From the NCBI GenBank assembly GCA_036365455.1, contig JAWQUS010000010.1:13214501-13278500 (forward strand): a DNA stretch of 64,000 bases. The letters are read 5' to 3'. How positions within the stretch are numbered: the first letter of the stretch is position 1; every line of letters begins with the position of its first letter. The notes beneath the pieces were generated by a model, which saw nothing but the letters and a program-made list of their open reading frames with translations, did no database searches and was not told where the DNA came from. This stretch comes from Macrosoma leucophasiata (taxonomy: Eukaryota; Arthropoda; Insecta; Lepidoptera; Hedylidae). Shown here in pieces: positions 23,058 through 34,332 of this stretch. Made by a program: the position numbers and the translations under genes.

Positions 23058-24395
23058 CTCACAGCTCAACATCATGCCCGAAAACAACATCTAAAGAGCA
23101 TAGAGTCAGTCAATTTAATGTGTGAACCACGTCTGAACGATCTTTATAATTGTGTTAGTTGCAAATGTTGCAACACATCTTTGCCCAGTCGTGTCCTATT
23201 TATTAACTTTTACTGCTCTTCTATACGCGCTATACGATCCACTAAGTGAAAGTTTGTTTCGGAACTACTACTTGCCACTGTACACGAAGTATAATAAATG
23301 TTTAATTCTACAGATGTAGCTGATACTTACGAATCTAGGCTTTAGGCTACAAAGAAATTACATTTAAGCGAATATCTTTTATAAAGAAGTTTCTCGCTTT
23401 GAATTGTATACACAGTTACAAATTACAAAAATGAAATGTCTTAAAAGACGCCGTTTAATGAAATCTCATTTACACTGGTTACATTTACGCCCTGTTTCAT
23501 TCGTTCCTGATAAAGTGTTGCTGAGAAATGTATGGACCTACAATCAAGCAGATTTCTCATAAAATGAGTAGCTGACAAAATAATTAAATAAGACAATGTG
23601 CATTAATTAATAAATGGTTAATTAACTATTAATAGATTTAAGCGTCAATCCACATGCCAAGCGTGGCGACTATGGCATATCCCCCTTATACGAGGCTTTG
23701 GTCCAGAAGTAAAAAAAAATGAAAGCGACACTTTGAAATTAATTGAATTATAGTTACAGGTTTTTAATGTTTAATTACATAAATAACATAGTTAAAAAAT
23801 AAAATTCTGTATATTGAATTAAGAACTTCAGTGAAATATGTCGAGTTCTTCTTTATAATGGCTACGTACAATGTTATTATTAAAATATGTTTAAGGTAAA
23901 TAATAATCTACAATAGTAAAACATTAAAACAAACTGTATCGTCCAAAGTTTAACACATTTCCCTACACATATATGGTGCATTAAAGTATAAGTAAATAAA
24001 TACGTTTATTTTGCTGACGGTGAAAAAAGTCTACAATCTTTCAGCGTTAAAATATGATGATAGATCTGAGTGAGAGCTGTACAAAACTAAGTAAAATAAC
24101 TTGTGAAATATAATTGAATCATATCTCATAGTATAGTCATACTGTGACATATTGTTCAATTTTATTTTTACAGGTACACTTGAAATGCTGCAGGGTATAT
24201 TAATTTATAATTATTGTCATATTGCCTCGTCCACCTTGCATGTATGCCGATCATACTATATCATAATATATAATTTGCCTCTGTAATGTGGGTATATTCT
24301 TTTTCACGTGTAAAGCGCGGGCAAGAGCGACGGCGGCAACGTGAAGAGCCATCGAGCCGAGTGTAGCATGGTTCGCATGCGCCTCAAAGCAATGC
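23058..24395. other. Intronic DNA with a small repeat fragment
   Basis: GCCAAGCGTGGCGACTATGG with GGCTTTGGTCCAGAAGT at about 23655-23715 resembles a frequent lepidopteran LINE-derived fragment. Nothing else was recognised, and no exon. Confidence 0.4.
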
Positions 24396-24490
24396 GCCCT
24401 TTTTATATTGTGGTGCGATCAAAAGCGCAAGAGACACTGGAATTACATAGTAATTCAGCCTTTAATTCGTCAAATTCGTATGTGTTTCAA
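24396..24490 (+). repeat. Repeat unit, empty-site paralogue of 25703-26095
   Basis: TGGTGCGATCAAAAGCGCAA, GAGACACTGGAATTACATAG and TAATTCAGCCTTTAATTCGT run uninterrupted. The paralogue at 25703 carries the same sequence split after ACATAGTA by about 300 bases. Confidence 0.8.
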
Positions 24491-24694
24491 AAACACTAGT
24501 TGAGAATAATATTTTAATTTATAGCCAAAGTTTTGGTATGACGAAAGACACGCAGTTTACATTGATGGTTCCTAGGTGGTCAGTGCAGCGATGATAAATA
24601 TATATATTTATCTACATAAAATACACTCCTTTCTAATATAAATTACAATTATACTGCCATATAGAAGTTATCATAACGGGGATGTTAATAATTT

Positions 24695-25015
24695 TTACTG
24701 GTGGTAGAGTTCCAGTGCAGGAGCTCGAGGGCGTAGGCACCACCGCATTACCTAATTTATCTGCTGCTAAATGGTTATGTTGAACCATCGACGACGCAAC
24801 GCAGCATTTCAACACTATCGTGTTCGGGTGGGATGGTAATGTATGGCCCTGTAATAACTATCACAGATACATAATTACTTACATCTCAGGGGTGGCAACG
24901 CATCTGCATTTTGACCTCTGGTCTTTGTGAGGTTGTCTATAAGCTGCAGTCATCATTTAACATCAATGTGAACTACATGCTTGTTTGCCACCTTTATTAT
25001 ATATTTAAAAAATAA
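24695..25015 (+). repeat. Family A SINE-like repeat (plus, with small insertion)
   Basis: Starts ACTGGTGGTAGAGTTCCAGT and ends at ACCTTTATTATATATTT-AAAAA. An insertion of about 20 bases (GAACCATCGACGACGCAACG region) interrupts the TTCAACACTATCGTG part, apparently by local duplication of TTGAACCATCG...TTCAACAC. Confidence 0.8.
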
Positions 25016-25087
25016 TAATCGAGGTGTCATTGCAAATGTATAAGCATCATTCAACCGAGCAACAGAGTTCGCATGCCTCTAAAAAAA

Positions 25088-25690
25088 AGTTCCCCTTTTT
25101 AGGGTTCCTTAGTAAACGAGGAACCCTTATAGAGTCGCCATGTCCTTTTGTCTGTCTTTCTGTCTGTCTGTCTGTCCATCCGTGGCTTAGCACAAAAACT
25201 ATTGTTTTTAGAGACTTGCAATTTGGCACAAGTAGACACACCTTAATCACGCCAACAAAGTGGTAGAACAAAAACATGAATTTTGTTTTTATTTAGGGTA
25301 GAGGTAACCCTACATGTAACGCGCGGATATTTTTTTTTTTTCGTGTTCCACTTAATGTGGAATAACGTTGGATAGGTCTTTCGAAAATGTTAGAGGTGTG
25401 CAAATATTATTTTTCAACTAAGTTAACTGTTCGCGACTTATTAAACTTTAAAGTGCCAATTTTCGTTAGAGTCAAGTGGCCTTCCCCCCCCCCCCCTTTA
25501 CGACAATAGTAGTTATACATATATAATGAAATTAAAAGAAAAACTATCACACATATGTTGGCTTTACAAGTTTGCGAGTAATATTTGACCAAATGTATTT
25601 TACTCGATAATTTCGAACAACTCCATAGATTTTTTTTTTTATTAAATCAGCATATACCCTAAAACTACGGAACCCTACACTGTCCGATAC
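25088..25690 (+). repeat. GGGTTCC/GGAACCCT dispersed repeat (plus)
   Basis: Starts TAGGGTTCCTTAGTAAACGA, continues AACCCTTATAGAGTCGCCAT and CTGTCTGTCTGTCTGTCC, and closes near 25665 with ACTACGGAACCCTACACTG. Both the first and last landmarks of this repeat type are present, so it is near full length (about 600 bases). A C run lies at about 25482-25497. Confidence 0.7.
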
Positions 25691-25702
25691 GCACTTGACG
25701 TG

Positions 25703-26095
25703 TCTTTTTATATTTTGGTGCGATCAACAGCGCAAAAGACACTGGGATTACATAGTACAGTACCAATCAGTCAAGAGACGATCGGCTCGTCTCGACAAAT
25801 TTTTTTTATTGCGTTATCTCTGTTGCCCACTGCCTAAGTAACTACTGATATTGCAATTTTGGCAAAAATTTGATCAAATGGTGCAAAAACGTCACATAGT
25901 GTCACACGCGAAAGAGATAACACTCTATGTATCTTCACGCCAGGTCCCTAACGGGGTAGGCAGAGAGTTCAAAGAGATCACACTCTACATAGCCGAAATT
26001 GGCCGAAATCTCTTTCCAACAGTCGATGTAACATATTTCTTGGTGGGGACTGTTATATATTAATGCAGCTTTTAATTTGTCAAATTGATTGTGGG
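25703..26095 (+). repeat. Filled-site paralogue of 24396-24490
   Basis: TATTTTGGTGCGATCAACAG...GGGATTACATAGTA matches 24401-24452, and after the insertion TAATGCAGCTTTTAATTTGT matches 24451-24470. Together with the other copy it defines the borders of the inserted element. Confidence 0.8.
25758..26060. mobile_element. Tc1/mariner-like MITE inserted at TA
   Basis: By comparison with the empty site at 24450, 303 bases are inserted between two TA dinucleotides (25756-25757 and 26061-26062). The left end CAGTACCAATCAG plus AGAGACGATCGGCTCGT matches the reversed right end of the MITE at 54163-54366. The right end (GGTGGGGACTG) mirrors CAGTACC only roughly. Inside, AACGGGGTAGGCAGAGAGTT recalls the tail of SINE family B, suggesting a nested fragment. 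Confidence 0.65.
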
Positions 26096-27975
26096 CTCAT
26101 ACCATGGCGTCTTATTGGGATTCAATTAAAATGCTGCAAATATTTTGTTTCATTTATCTTATATCAGCGCGTATGAAAAAACGTGACAAAGCTAAGAGAA
26201 ATTCAGTTCATAGGTTCATGAAATATAGGTTCATGGTACGGCGCTGTTATAAATATAGGTACTCCAAAGTTACAATGTTAGAGTAATATGCTAATTTCAA
26301 ACAAAATTTTTGGGTCAACGTAATTTTATTGTTTATGTTATGTACAAATGAGAAACAAGTTTGCAGTTTACATTGATGGTGAATGAATAATGTGGTTTAT
26401 AAATATATCTACATAAAAACTCAATGCGTATACGTAATATCACTTTTTAATACCTTAGTTGCCCTCATAAAATCGGGGTTATTGGCAGATCTATGCAAGT
26501 TACGGAGATGTTACAATAATTATAAATATTATCTACTATCACGACGCTGATGTCCGTTTGTTTTTTCGTTTTATACTCAAAAACGTAACTGGTATATACT
26601 GATTTTTTTTCGATGAACACCTACTTCTGCCCCCACCTTCATTACCTCTATCCCCTCTAGGGAATACAGACGTGAACTAAAAGCTAATCCACAAGTTTCA
26701 ATTATAAAACTGGGACGCTATGGTAAGTTCTACGTCTGTAATACCTACGATATCCACTGGGGCTCTACAATCAGTAAATATGAATGATGTTAAGGACAGG
26801 GAATAATAATCTATTTTTCATTGATTGTGATTTAGTAAATAACATCTGCAACCCATAACTATCTGTCAACCTAATTAATATAGATGCTTTGTTAGTTCTA
26901 GTTTAGCCTCTAGTTTACTAGAGGCGTTATGTCTCTGTATTTATAATCTCACTTTAATGAACATCTAACGGGCATTGAGAGGCCAAACATTAAGCCCGGT
27001 TTCTACCGCAATAGGACAATGCATGGGATATTCCTGAAGAGAACAGCCTCGTTTTAAGTAAAATAGGTTAACGTTTTCACCACAAATCCACTACAGCATG
27101 GAATGTCAAAATTCTTTGTACTCTCCATACCACTACAGCATGGACAACACATGTTTACCCACTCAATAAATTAAACTGAGTCATAAAGCCAAACGACAAA
27201 CTCAACAAGCATCTCAAAGTTAGAGATGCTTGTTTGGTTAAGCTCTATATATGTTAACATTTGTAATGTGTCGTAAATGTGGACGATTGACATTTCAGAT
27301 GTACAAGGCTCTATGTAAAACGCTCCATAGCCTGCTGAATTTTTTATCAACTCGGTTTTTTCTCATGGATAAACATCGTTTTTCGTGGTGAATGTTTCAG
27401 ACACTTCTTTTTTGTCTTCAGATAAATAATTGTGGATATTTCTATGCATTTATTAATATAGCGCATTTGGCTATTTCAATTTTTGTACTGGTACCTCCAG
27501 TGTGTTTGTTGCTTCCATTTCTTACGGCATTTCCTGAGTCGTACGGCTGAAAAAAAATAATCTTTAAAAAAGAAAATTATATAACACCTTCAACAGACAG
27601 AACATACCTATACTAAACCTTGAATATAATTTTGGTTAATTAATCTTGAAAGGTAAATTCAAAATTTAATAATAGTAGGATGCCCAATAAATAGAAATAG
27701 AACGTATAATGTACATAATATAAATTGCATATTCTTGCTTCTATTATAGTATTACTACAACTAAGGTTGTTTCTGTTGTAATTAATAACTACTGTACATT
27801 ATAAAACATACAAGTAAAGTTTCAGGGTTGAAATTATCAAATTAAATCTTGTACTTTGCTTATCAATGACATGCAATTATGCCGTATTATATAGCTTTCT
27901 TTGAAAAGAAGTAAATAATTAAAGAGACGAACGAAGTTCAGACATTTCATGAAAAATTTAAATTGTCTTTTACTT
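26096..27975. other. Intronic DNA, nothing recognised
   Basis: AT-rich intron of sif without exon-like frame or recognisable repeat. CTACAGCATGGA occurs twice (about 27091 and 27134), a small local echo. Confidence 0.4.
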
Positions 27976-28135
27976 TTGTACGGCCCTGTAATTTACAGAG
28001 GCATAACACCTTAGACCTCAGGAGTGGTAACGCATCTGCATTTTAACACCCACACAATGACCGACATTGTGTGGGTGTCTTTAGGCTGCAGTCATCACTT
28101 ATCATCTATGTGCCACTTCCGTAACATAAAAAAAA
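27976..28135 (+). repeat. 5'-truncated family A repeat (plus) with inner hairpin
   Basis: Begins TTGTACGGCCCTGTAATTTA and ends CCGTAACATAAAAAAAAC. Unlike other copies it contains ACACCCACACAATG followed by CATTGTGTGGGTGT, a 14-bp inverted repeat made by local inverted duplication. Confidence 0.8.
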
Positions 28136-28481
28136 CAAGCTGCCTAGAGTCTCAATTTTGAACTAAACGTATGTATACTTGTAGCTAAATCCTGACAAGA
28201 GAGGTAACAATTTTCAGCACTAGAAACGAGGGCGAGAGTGGCAGTAAATTACGTCACCCTATAGAATATAGTTGAAATGCTAAAACGTACGACTTTTCGT
28301 CTCTTCAGCATTATACATAGAAATTCTAGACAGATTTTACTCTAAATGCTCTCCTATAAGGTCCATGTTATGATTAATATTAGGTACGTATTTTCAACGC
28401 GAACATCATTTACCTAAGTTTTGTAAACGGTGGACTGCAAATGGAGTGATCCTTAAAGAGTCCATACGACGAGATTTGACG
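28136..28481. other. Intronic DNA, nothing recognised
   Basis: No exon or repeat could be supported. Confidence 0.4.
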
Positions 28482-28680
28482 ACCCGGTTAGTCAAGCGGT
28501 GTGTGTAGACCGGTTGATTCGAGAGTTGCGGGTTCGGCACAACACAGGGACAGACATTAATTGTATGGTCTACAGATATTTGTTTCGAGTCTGGATGTTA
28601 ATGAAGGCGTTGTTTGTACAAAGGCACCCACGATATAGGCTTATACCTCGTGTGGGACTGTGAGTGTAGGCGTATTTATT
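28482..28680 (+). repeat. tRNA-derived SINE, family C (plus)
   Basis: GACCCGGTTAGTCAAGCGGT begins the tRNA-like head with an A-box-like segment, GAGTTGCGGGTTCGGC is a damaged B box, and TACAGATATTTGTTTCGAGT and GGGACTGTGAGTGTAGG are the body and tail. It is the opposite orientation of the copy at 12225. Confidence 0.75.
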
Positions 28681-28959
28681 TATATCTATAACATTAAAGT
28701 ATTATTAAACCAATTTTGTCGTAGTTAAAAAAAGTATTTCTTAACAGTGAATTCCCAGAAAACATCAAAATTTTACATTGAGTTCAATCAAATTTTTATA
28801 TGTCATGAAAGTAGCACTGATGAACTGTATGTTCACATTTATGGTAAATAAATGATCTATGTAGCTTAAATATATCAACATAAAAACCAGACACTTCAAT
28901 GTGTGATGTGTTGCTACTCTTGAGCTATAACAGCTCAGTAGCAAATTCTCTGTGATGAC

Positions 28960-29115
28960 AACGCCGTGCCGTAGAGGTATACGATAGTGATAGTGATAGT
29001 AAACTCTACCAATTAGCGGCAAGTATATTAGGGTAATGTCTAATAATGTAATATAGTATTGCGATGGTGTCTGCGCCCACGAACTCCATCAGTGGAACTC
29101 TAGCATTAGTAAAGA
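28960..29115 (-). repeat. Partial family A repeat (minus)
   Basis: TACCAATTAGCGGCAAGTAT and GATGGTGTCTGCGCCCACGA, followed by GTGGAACTCTAGCATTAGTA, are the reversed first third of family A. Confidence 0.7.
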
Positions 29116-29214
29116 AAATTTTAAACATTATCAGGATAACATACGCCAAATTAAATCGTGCAAATCGCCAGTTTTCAAAGCCGTACTCAAAAAAAATATT
29201 TTATTTGTTTACAT

Positions 29215-29255
29215 TCTAGCTTTTGCCCGCGACTTCGTCCGCGTGTACTTTAAAT
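29215..29255 (+). repeat. CCCGCGACTTCGTCCGCG repeat fragment
   Basis: TTTGCCCGCGACTTCGTCCG then CGTGTACTTTAAA is the start of the same widespread repeat as at 9236, truncated here by the hairpin that follows. Confidence 0.7.
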
Positions 29256-29289
29256 CGTTACAAATTGCATTCTATATGTTATACCAATG

Positions 29290-29332
29290 TGAAACTTTAC
29301 AGTAACATAGATTATGTTACTGTAAAGTTTCA
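29290..29332. repeat. Inverted repeat with 20-bp perfect arms
   Basis: TGAAACTTTACAGTAACATA (29290-29309) and its exact complement (29313-29332) are separated by GAT. It sits directly after a truncated repeat start, which suggests local inverted duplication within the repeat. Confidence 0.9.
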
Positions 29333-29484
29333 TCCAAAACCGTGAAACAGTTTTTTCATGAAAGTGTAACTAACATCCATACTCAGAAACTTTCGTATTT
29401 TTTATATTAGCAGTACAAAAATATTGTTGTAATGGACTTTTCTTCCACAAAATGTTCTATGCACCATTTTATATATTACATAAT

Positions 29485-29635
29485 GGTTTCATAACACCTT
29501 AGGCCTCAAGAGTGGTAATGCATCTATATTTTGACCTCGGTCTTTGTGTGGGTGTCTATAGGCTGCACTCATCACTTAACATCAATTTGAACTGCATGCT
29601 TGTTTGTTGCTTTTTTTATGTAAAAAAAACGAGAT
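29485..29635 (+). repeat. 5'-truncated family A repeat (plus)
   Basis: ATAACACCTTAGGCCTCAAG to the GCATGCTTGTTTG end and a following T/A-rich tail. Confidence 0.75.
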
Positions 29636-30592
29636 TAATCTTCTCGTTCAATTTTGTCTTATAATCCCTCATGTTATGGTGACAAATCAATACATATTTA
29701 GTTTTTTTTTCATAATAAAACATCGTCAACAAATTCAATCAGTACAGCGTTCCTTTCATTTTATTATTTTATACTTTTTAAGAACATATGAAATATTACA
29801 TGTATCCAAAACATATAACGTTCAAAGTCACCGACAAATATTATAGACATTATGAAACATATAACATTCAGGGAAGCTTTTATCGCAAACGAGGTGTCGG
29901 AACGTAATTATGTTAAGTAAATAACAAACATTTTAATATGTTTTTTCTTGTTGCTAAGAACCACGGAAAAAGATGAGAAACTAAATATGATACCTACGTA
30001 TAAAATTCTCATCCAGGTGTAAAATGTTTTCACCCGCTTGAATCTCGAATAGCAGCTTGAATTGCTTAAGCATTTCACGAAAAAGATTAATGTAAAATCT
30101 GCTAAGAACTAAGAAAATGCAGTTAGGTTTCTGGTAACACATTTTCTTGGGTTTTACATTTCTGCAAACGCTAATTCTCACAACGCCGGCACAAAATACG
30201 GCGGCTTAAACTAGGTAGAGTTTGTGGTGTAGACTGTAGGTGTACCTGTATTGTGAATGTCGTACTTTATATTTGCTTTGAAAGCAATTTTAACGTCGGT
30301 TTTGGTTTAAAAATAACAAGGTAACTCTAACTGAGCGAGTTGCTGAAGACATTTAATTAAGGAATATATTTGTATCATAAAATATCGTAGTACAATTACA
30401 ATTGTTCACCCCGTGTCAGTTGCCGGCAAAGTAATTTATTGTACCGTCCGTAAAGTTGAAATGTAAATTTTTCAATGTTTTACTGTTCTTCTTATTTTAA
30501 ATATGAAACAAGATACTAAGTTCTTTGTACTTTTTTGTGTATAGAAAAAAATATCAGAAAATTACCGATTAACGTACGATTTTATGTAACAG
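29636..30592. other. End of sif intron 1, no further exon seen
   Basis: AT-rich sequence up to the acceptor TTTTATGTAACAG at 30592. Open stretches at 29604-29846 and 29981-30181 show no domain or splice signals. Confidence 0.45.
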
Positions 30593-30741
30593 ATATCGGA
30601 CGATGATCGTATGTCACTGACGACAGCCGTGTCGGACGAGGAAGAACCGGGTGAAAGCGCTATGAATTCTCCATACAAGGGAAAACAGACCGGAGCCGCA
30701 GCCGCATCCTTCAACTGCACTGGAGCTGTAAGAAAAGCCGG
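30593..30741 (+). CDS. sif: still life (sif) exon: acidic linker leading into the first PH domain
   Basis: Acceptor TAACAG|ATATCG and donor GCCGG|GTAAGA bound 149 bases. It enters in phase 0 from the exon at 19198 and leaves in phase 2. It encodes about 50 residues: an acidic/Ser-rich linker ([20 protein letters not shown]), a basic PYKGKQTG patch, and AVRKAG, the first residues of the PH domain (residues about 307-356 of the assembled product). TIAM1 begins its N-terminal PH domain with the same VRKAG. No stop occurs in frame. The acidic linker is probably disordered and may be a phosphorylation target, which is inference. Confidence 0.85.
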
Positions 30742-31059
30742 GTAAGATGAAGTTTCTAACCATAGAGGTTAATCTAATTACTTATTTCTTTTGTTTTAAA
30801 AGAACTAGATAAAGCTTTGAAACTTCAGGGGACGACGCCTTAAAGTTTCTAGACTTAATCTATTTCTCTTACCTGGAAACTTAGTTTATAACTCTTTTGT
30901 TATACTTATAAGTTTACTACATTAAAACATATTTTTATTTCTAAGTCTTAATCCGTTCTGTAAGATCTTAGATCGTTACGTTATGTTTTTGTAAAACATA
31001 TACCCCCTTATTCAGAAACGTATTTTAGCTAAAGTGTTGCTAATCTCTCCTTTGTCTTT

Positions 31060-33150
31060 TTATTTATTTATTTATTTATTCTTTATTGCATCAATAAAAT
31101 ATCGGTACAAATGGCGGACTTAACGCTTAAAGCGCTCTCTGCCAGTCAACCATTGGTAGTTAATAAAAATTGTTGGCGGTGCTTACAAAAAAAATTAAAC
31201 TAATAAATCGAGATATTAAGTTGGAATGGTACAATTAAATACAAAAATAAATATATTATAGAAACCAAAATAAATATTTAAATTATTTCTATACATACGT
31301 AATACACAAATAAATAACTATCATATAAATATATAATAAACATATATATATACATATGTATACATAATAATATACAAAAATAGCATTATACCTTAAACAG
31401 AAATTAAATTAACACAGTGATATAATACATGATAAAAGTAATGATGATGATATTGCGGATTTAAGGTTTAAGAAAGTGTTCTTTGATTCTTTTCTTAAAA
31501 GCCTGTTTTGTAGTAAGTCTACGGATATCTTCTGGAAGAGCATTCCACAAACGGATCACTTGGATGACGAAAGAGCTGGATATGAAGCCGGAACGGTGAA
31601 GAGGTATGGAAAGAATATTAGAATCAATGGAGCGTAATTGAAACGAATGCGAAGAAGAAAGATAATTAAATTTACTTTTTAAATATGAAGGAGTAGTGGG
31701 GTCAGAAAGAATAGAAAAAAGTTGGCTAAGAAGCCGTGCTTGTCTTCGCTGTCGAACAGGAAGCCAATTTAGCTTTGTTCGAAAGGAAGAAACATGGTCA
31801 AACTTGCGAATACAAAATATGAAACGGAGAGAGTTATTAATGAGTCTATCAAGTTTATCAAGAAGAGTCTCATTCAGGTCCAGATAACACACATCAGCAT
31901 AATCAATAAGGGGAAAAATTAGTGCCTGAACGAGTCGCGTCTTAATTACAGTTGGAAGAAAGTTTTTTAGTCGGTTAAGGGAATGAAGTGTTGCGTAGAC
32001 AGCTCGACTCACTTCATTGACTTGGACCCTCCAGCTAAGAGTCGTATCGATGTGTAGTCCTAAATCCTTCACAGCAGAACAAAAAGGTATAATCCGACCT
32101 TCAAACATGACAGGTGCAACAGAACTACCACTTAATTTACCTAACTGTCTTGAGCTACCAACTATAATGGCCTGACACTTATCCGGATTGACTTGGATGT
32201 CATATTTGTGAGACCAAGAACTAATTTTATTGAGATTGGAGTTAATCTTACGAACAGCAATATTAATATTTTCGACTTCCGATTGACTATATAATTGTAA
32301 GTTATCTGCATAGAGATGGTAAGAGCAGTCCAAAACAGCCGAAATAATGTTTATAAAGATAGAGAAAAGAAGAGGGGAAAGAATGCCACCTTGTGGTACA
32401 CCTGCACTGAGGTGACACCAGTTCGAAAGAACTCCCTTAACTCGAACTGCCTGTTGTCTGTTCTCGAGATATGACGAAAACCACTCAACTGCTGAAGAGG
32501 AAAAATTTAGATGTCTCAAAATAGCAAGGAGGATATCATGGTCAACCATGTTGAATGCGTTTGAGAAGTCAATTAAAACCAAGACAGTGACCATTCTATC
32601 TTCCATGCCACTCCTAATATCATCGGTTACTTTGAGAAGTGCAGTAGTAGTGCTGTGGCCAGGACGAAAACCGGATTGGTAGGGAGATACAAGATTATTG
32701 CCGAATATGAAAGCTGAAACCTGTTTATGCACAACTGCTTCGAGAGTTTTAGAGAGAAACGGCAATATAGAGATAGGCCTATACTCCTTTAATTCACAGG
32801 GATTATTAACTTTGGGAAGTGGAATTACAAAAGCCTTTTGCCAGATCAAAGGAAAAAACCCCCTGTTGTTAAAGAAAAATTTATAATATGTGTTAAAGAA
32901 GGTATGAGGAACTGAAGTATAGGCATTACCATCATCCGGCTAACATCGTCACTGCCCACTGCACTAGACTTAATGGAATTAATTATTTTGACAATATCTT
33001 GCATATTTACTTCACTAAATGAAAAAGTATTAATAGTAGGGTGAGCCATGTGAGATATATCTGATAAGGCAGTCGTTTTTATAAATGAGTTAAGGGGAGT
33101 AACGCAAGAAAAATAAGAATTCAAAATTTTCTATCCTATGCATTTGACAA
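31060..33150 (-). pseudogene. 5'-truncated CR1-group LINE, broken reverse transcriptase
   Basis: The minus strand carries a non-LTR reverse transcriptase lacking its endonuclease. A frame at 32846-33124 covers the region just before the polymerase. A frameshift near 32850-32870, in a run of A and C, leads into a 462-codon frame at 31461-32849. That frame has EYRPISILPFLSK, FRPGHSTTTAL, LIDFSNAFN, GVPQGG and YADNLQLY. The catalytic YADD motif reads YADN, so polymerase activity would be lost. The C-terminal part (LGLHIDTTLSW, LWNALPEDIRR) is whole. The 3' untranslated part holds AATAAA and ends in a tetranucleotide (AAAT) tail near 31062-31082. It is related to, but clearly diverged from, the LINE at 60415-64000. 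Confidence 0.9.
31122..31136 (-). ncRNA. LINE 3'-untranslated hairpin (copy 1)
   Basis: On the minus strand AGCGCT-TTA-AGCGTT forms a 6-bp stem (one G-T pair) with a 3-base loop, between GGTTGACTGGCAGAGAG and AAGTCCGCC. The LINE at 60503-60517 has the same hairpin with different but paired bases. Confidence 0.6.
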
Positions 33151-33218
33151 TGCAACTGACAAAGACAAAGCATTCTATAGCTAAAACTTATCTAAGGTAC
33201 GTTTATGAATAAGGGGGT

Positions 33219-34332
33219 TAAAGTACAAATAATATTATTCTTACCCGAAATAAAAATTATATTTTACAGAGTATATACAATAGTAGTCACTGCACTTTTA
33301 TCTCTAATATCAATTTTGCATCATTTACGCCGTTGCACATTTACGCCCGCACAAAAACAAACAAAAGAACTTCTAAAGGAACTAGTTTTTTAAAGGTTTA
33401 AAATAATTGAAAGTAAAAGAAAGAAGAGAAAACAAAAGGAAAGTGATGTCGTAGAAGGCTGACGAGTTTCCTAGAGCCTACAGCGTCCTTTATATTCCTT
33501 GAGGCTACAATTCCTGTTCCATGAATCCCAAATGACCGGAGGGAAATCTTAGCCGTGACCCATTCAAAGTCGCTGTAAAAACGTAGCTTGAGTATGAGCA
33601 CGCGAGGTTGTGCCTCTTCGATACGATCCGTTTATTGACGCACTTTTGTGCTTGCGTCTTGTAAAATCTTTTTATAAAACGTTAGGGTGAAAAACACTCA
33701 TACATTTACGTTCATAAGTTGAATAATTTACATATTAAGCCTTTTTGTACGAGATAGTATTGAGTATGTAGCTAATATTGTTCTTTATCTAGGAATAAAT
33801 ATTTACTGAACTTACGTTATATTTTACATTAAAACTTAACTTATTAGTTAAGTTTTAATGTAAAATATAACGTAAGTTACAAACAATTATACAATGCTAT
33901 TATATTAAATGGTTCGGATTTTACTCAAACCCATTTCAATAGGTTTGTATGGAATGGAATATTACACCATTAACCAACAAAGCTGTTTTTAATCCCGGTT
34001 AATCCATAGTTTCAGCCAACCAAGTGATTAAAATCGCGGTCAGATTGAAGCGGACTAGCGGACGCGCAATAGTCAATGCAAATTCCAATGTATATATGTG
34101 ACATTGTTTTCGCGATCAATATTATACAAATATATAAATAAAATATTTACCGTGTTTTAGTCTGTATTATAGTAAAAAGGTTCACTGCTTTTTGTAGATT
34201 ATAAAATGTACATATCCGTAGACTTTAGTCTAAGCCGTACACAAATTGACATTTCGTTTCAAATTTGATTGACTTTTTACGATATTATTTGTTACGGAGC
34301 ATGAACCTAAAATTATTTATAAATCACTTAAG
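33219..34332. other. Intronic DNA upstream of the nested gene
   Basis: Holds the fold-back at 33809-33878 and AT-rich sequence. TATATAAATAAAATATTTA near 34131-34150 could serve as TATA-like elements for the gene at 34333, but this is weak. Confidence 0.4.
33809..33878. repeat. Long fold-back: 33-bp perfect arms
   Basis: AACTTACGTTATATTTTACA... (33809-33841) is the exact complement of 33846-33878, with the loop TATT. No recognisable transposon end flanks it. Transcripts through it would form a stable hairpin. Confidence 0.95.

Larger units (their letters stand above)
31003..33217. mobile_element. Inverted-repeat element (CCCCCTTATTCA ends) split by a LINE
   Basis: Left end CCCCCTTATTCAGAAACGTA (31003) mirrors the right end reading inwards from 33217 (CCCCCTTATTCATAAACGTA when reversed). 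Similarity continues for about 50 bases to CTTTGTC. The right flank is TTAA and the left flank TATA, so a piggyBac-like TTAA target with one change is possible. The element is otherwise small, and a LINE of about 2.1 kb sits inside it. No transposase was found. Confidence 0.65.
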
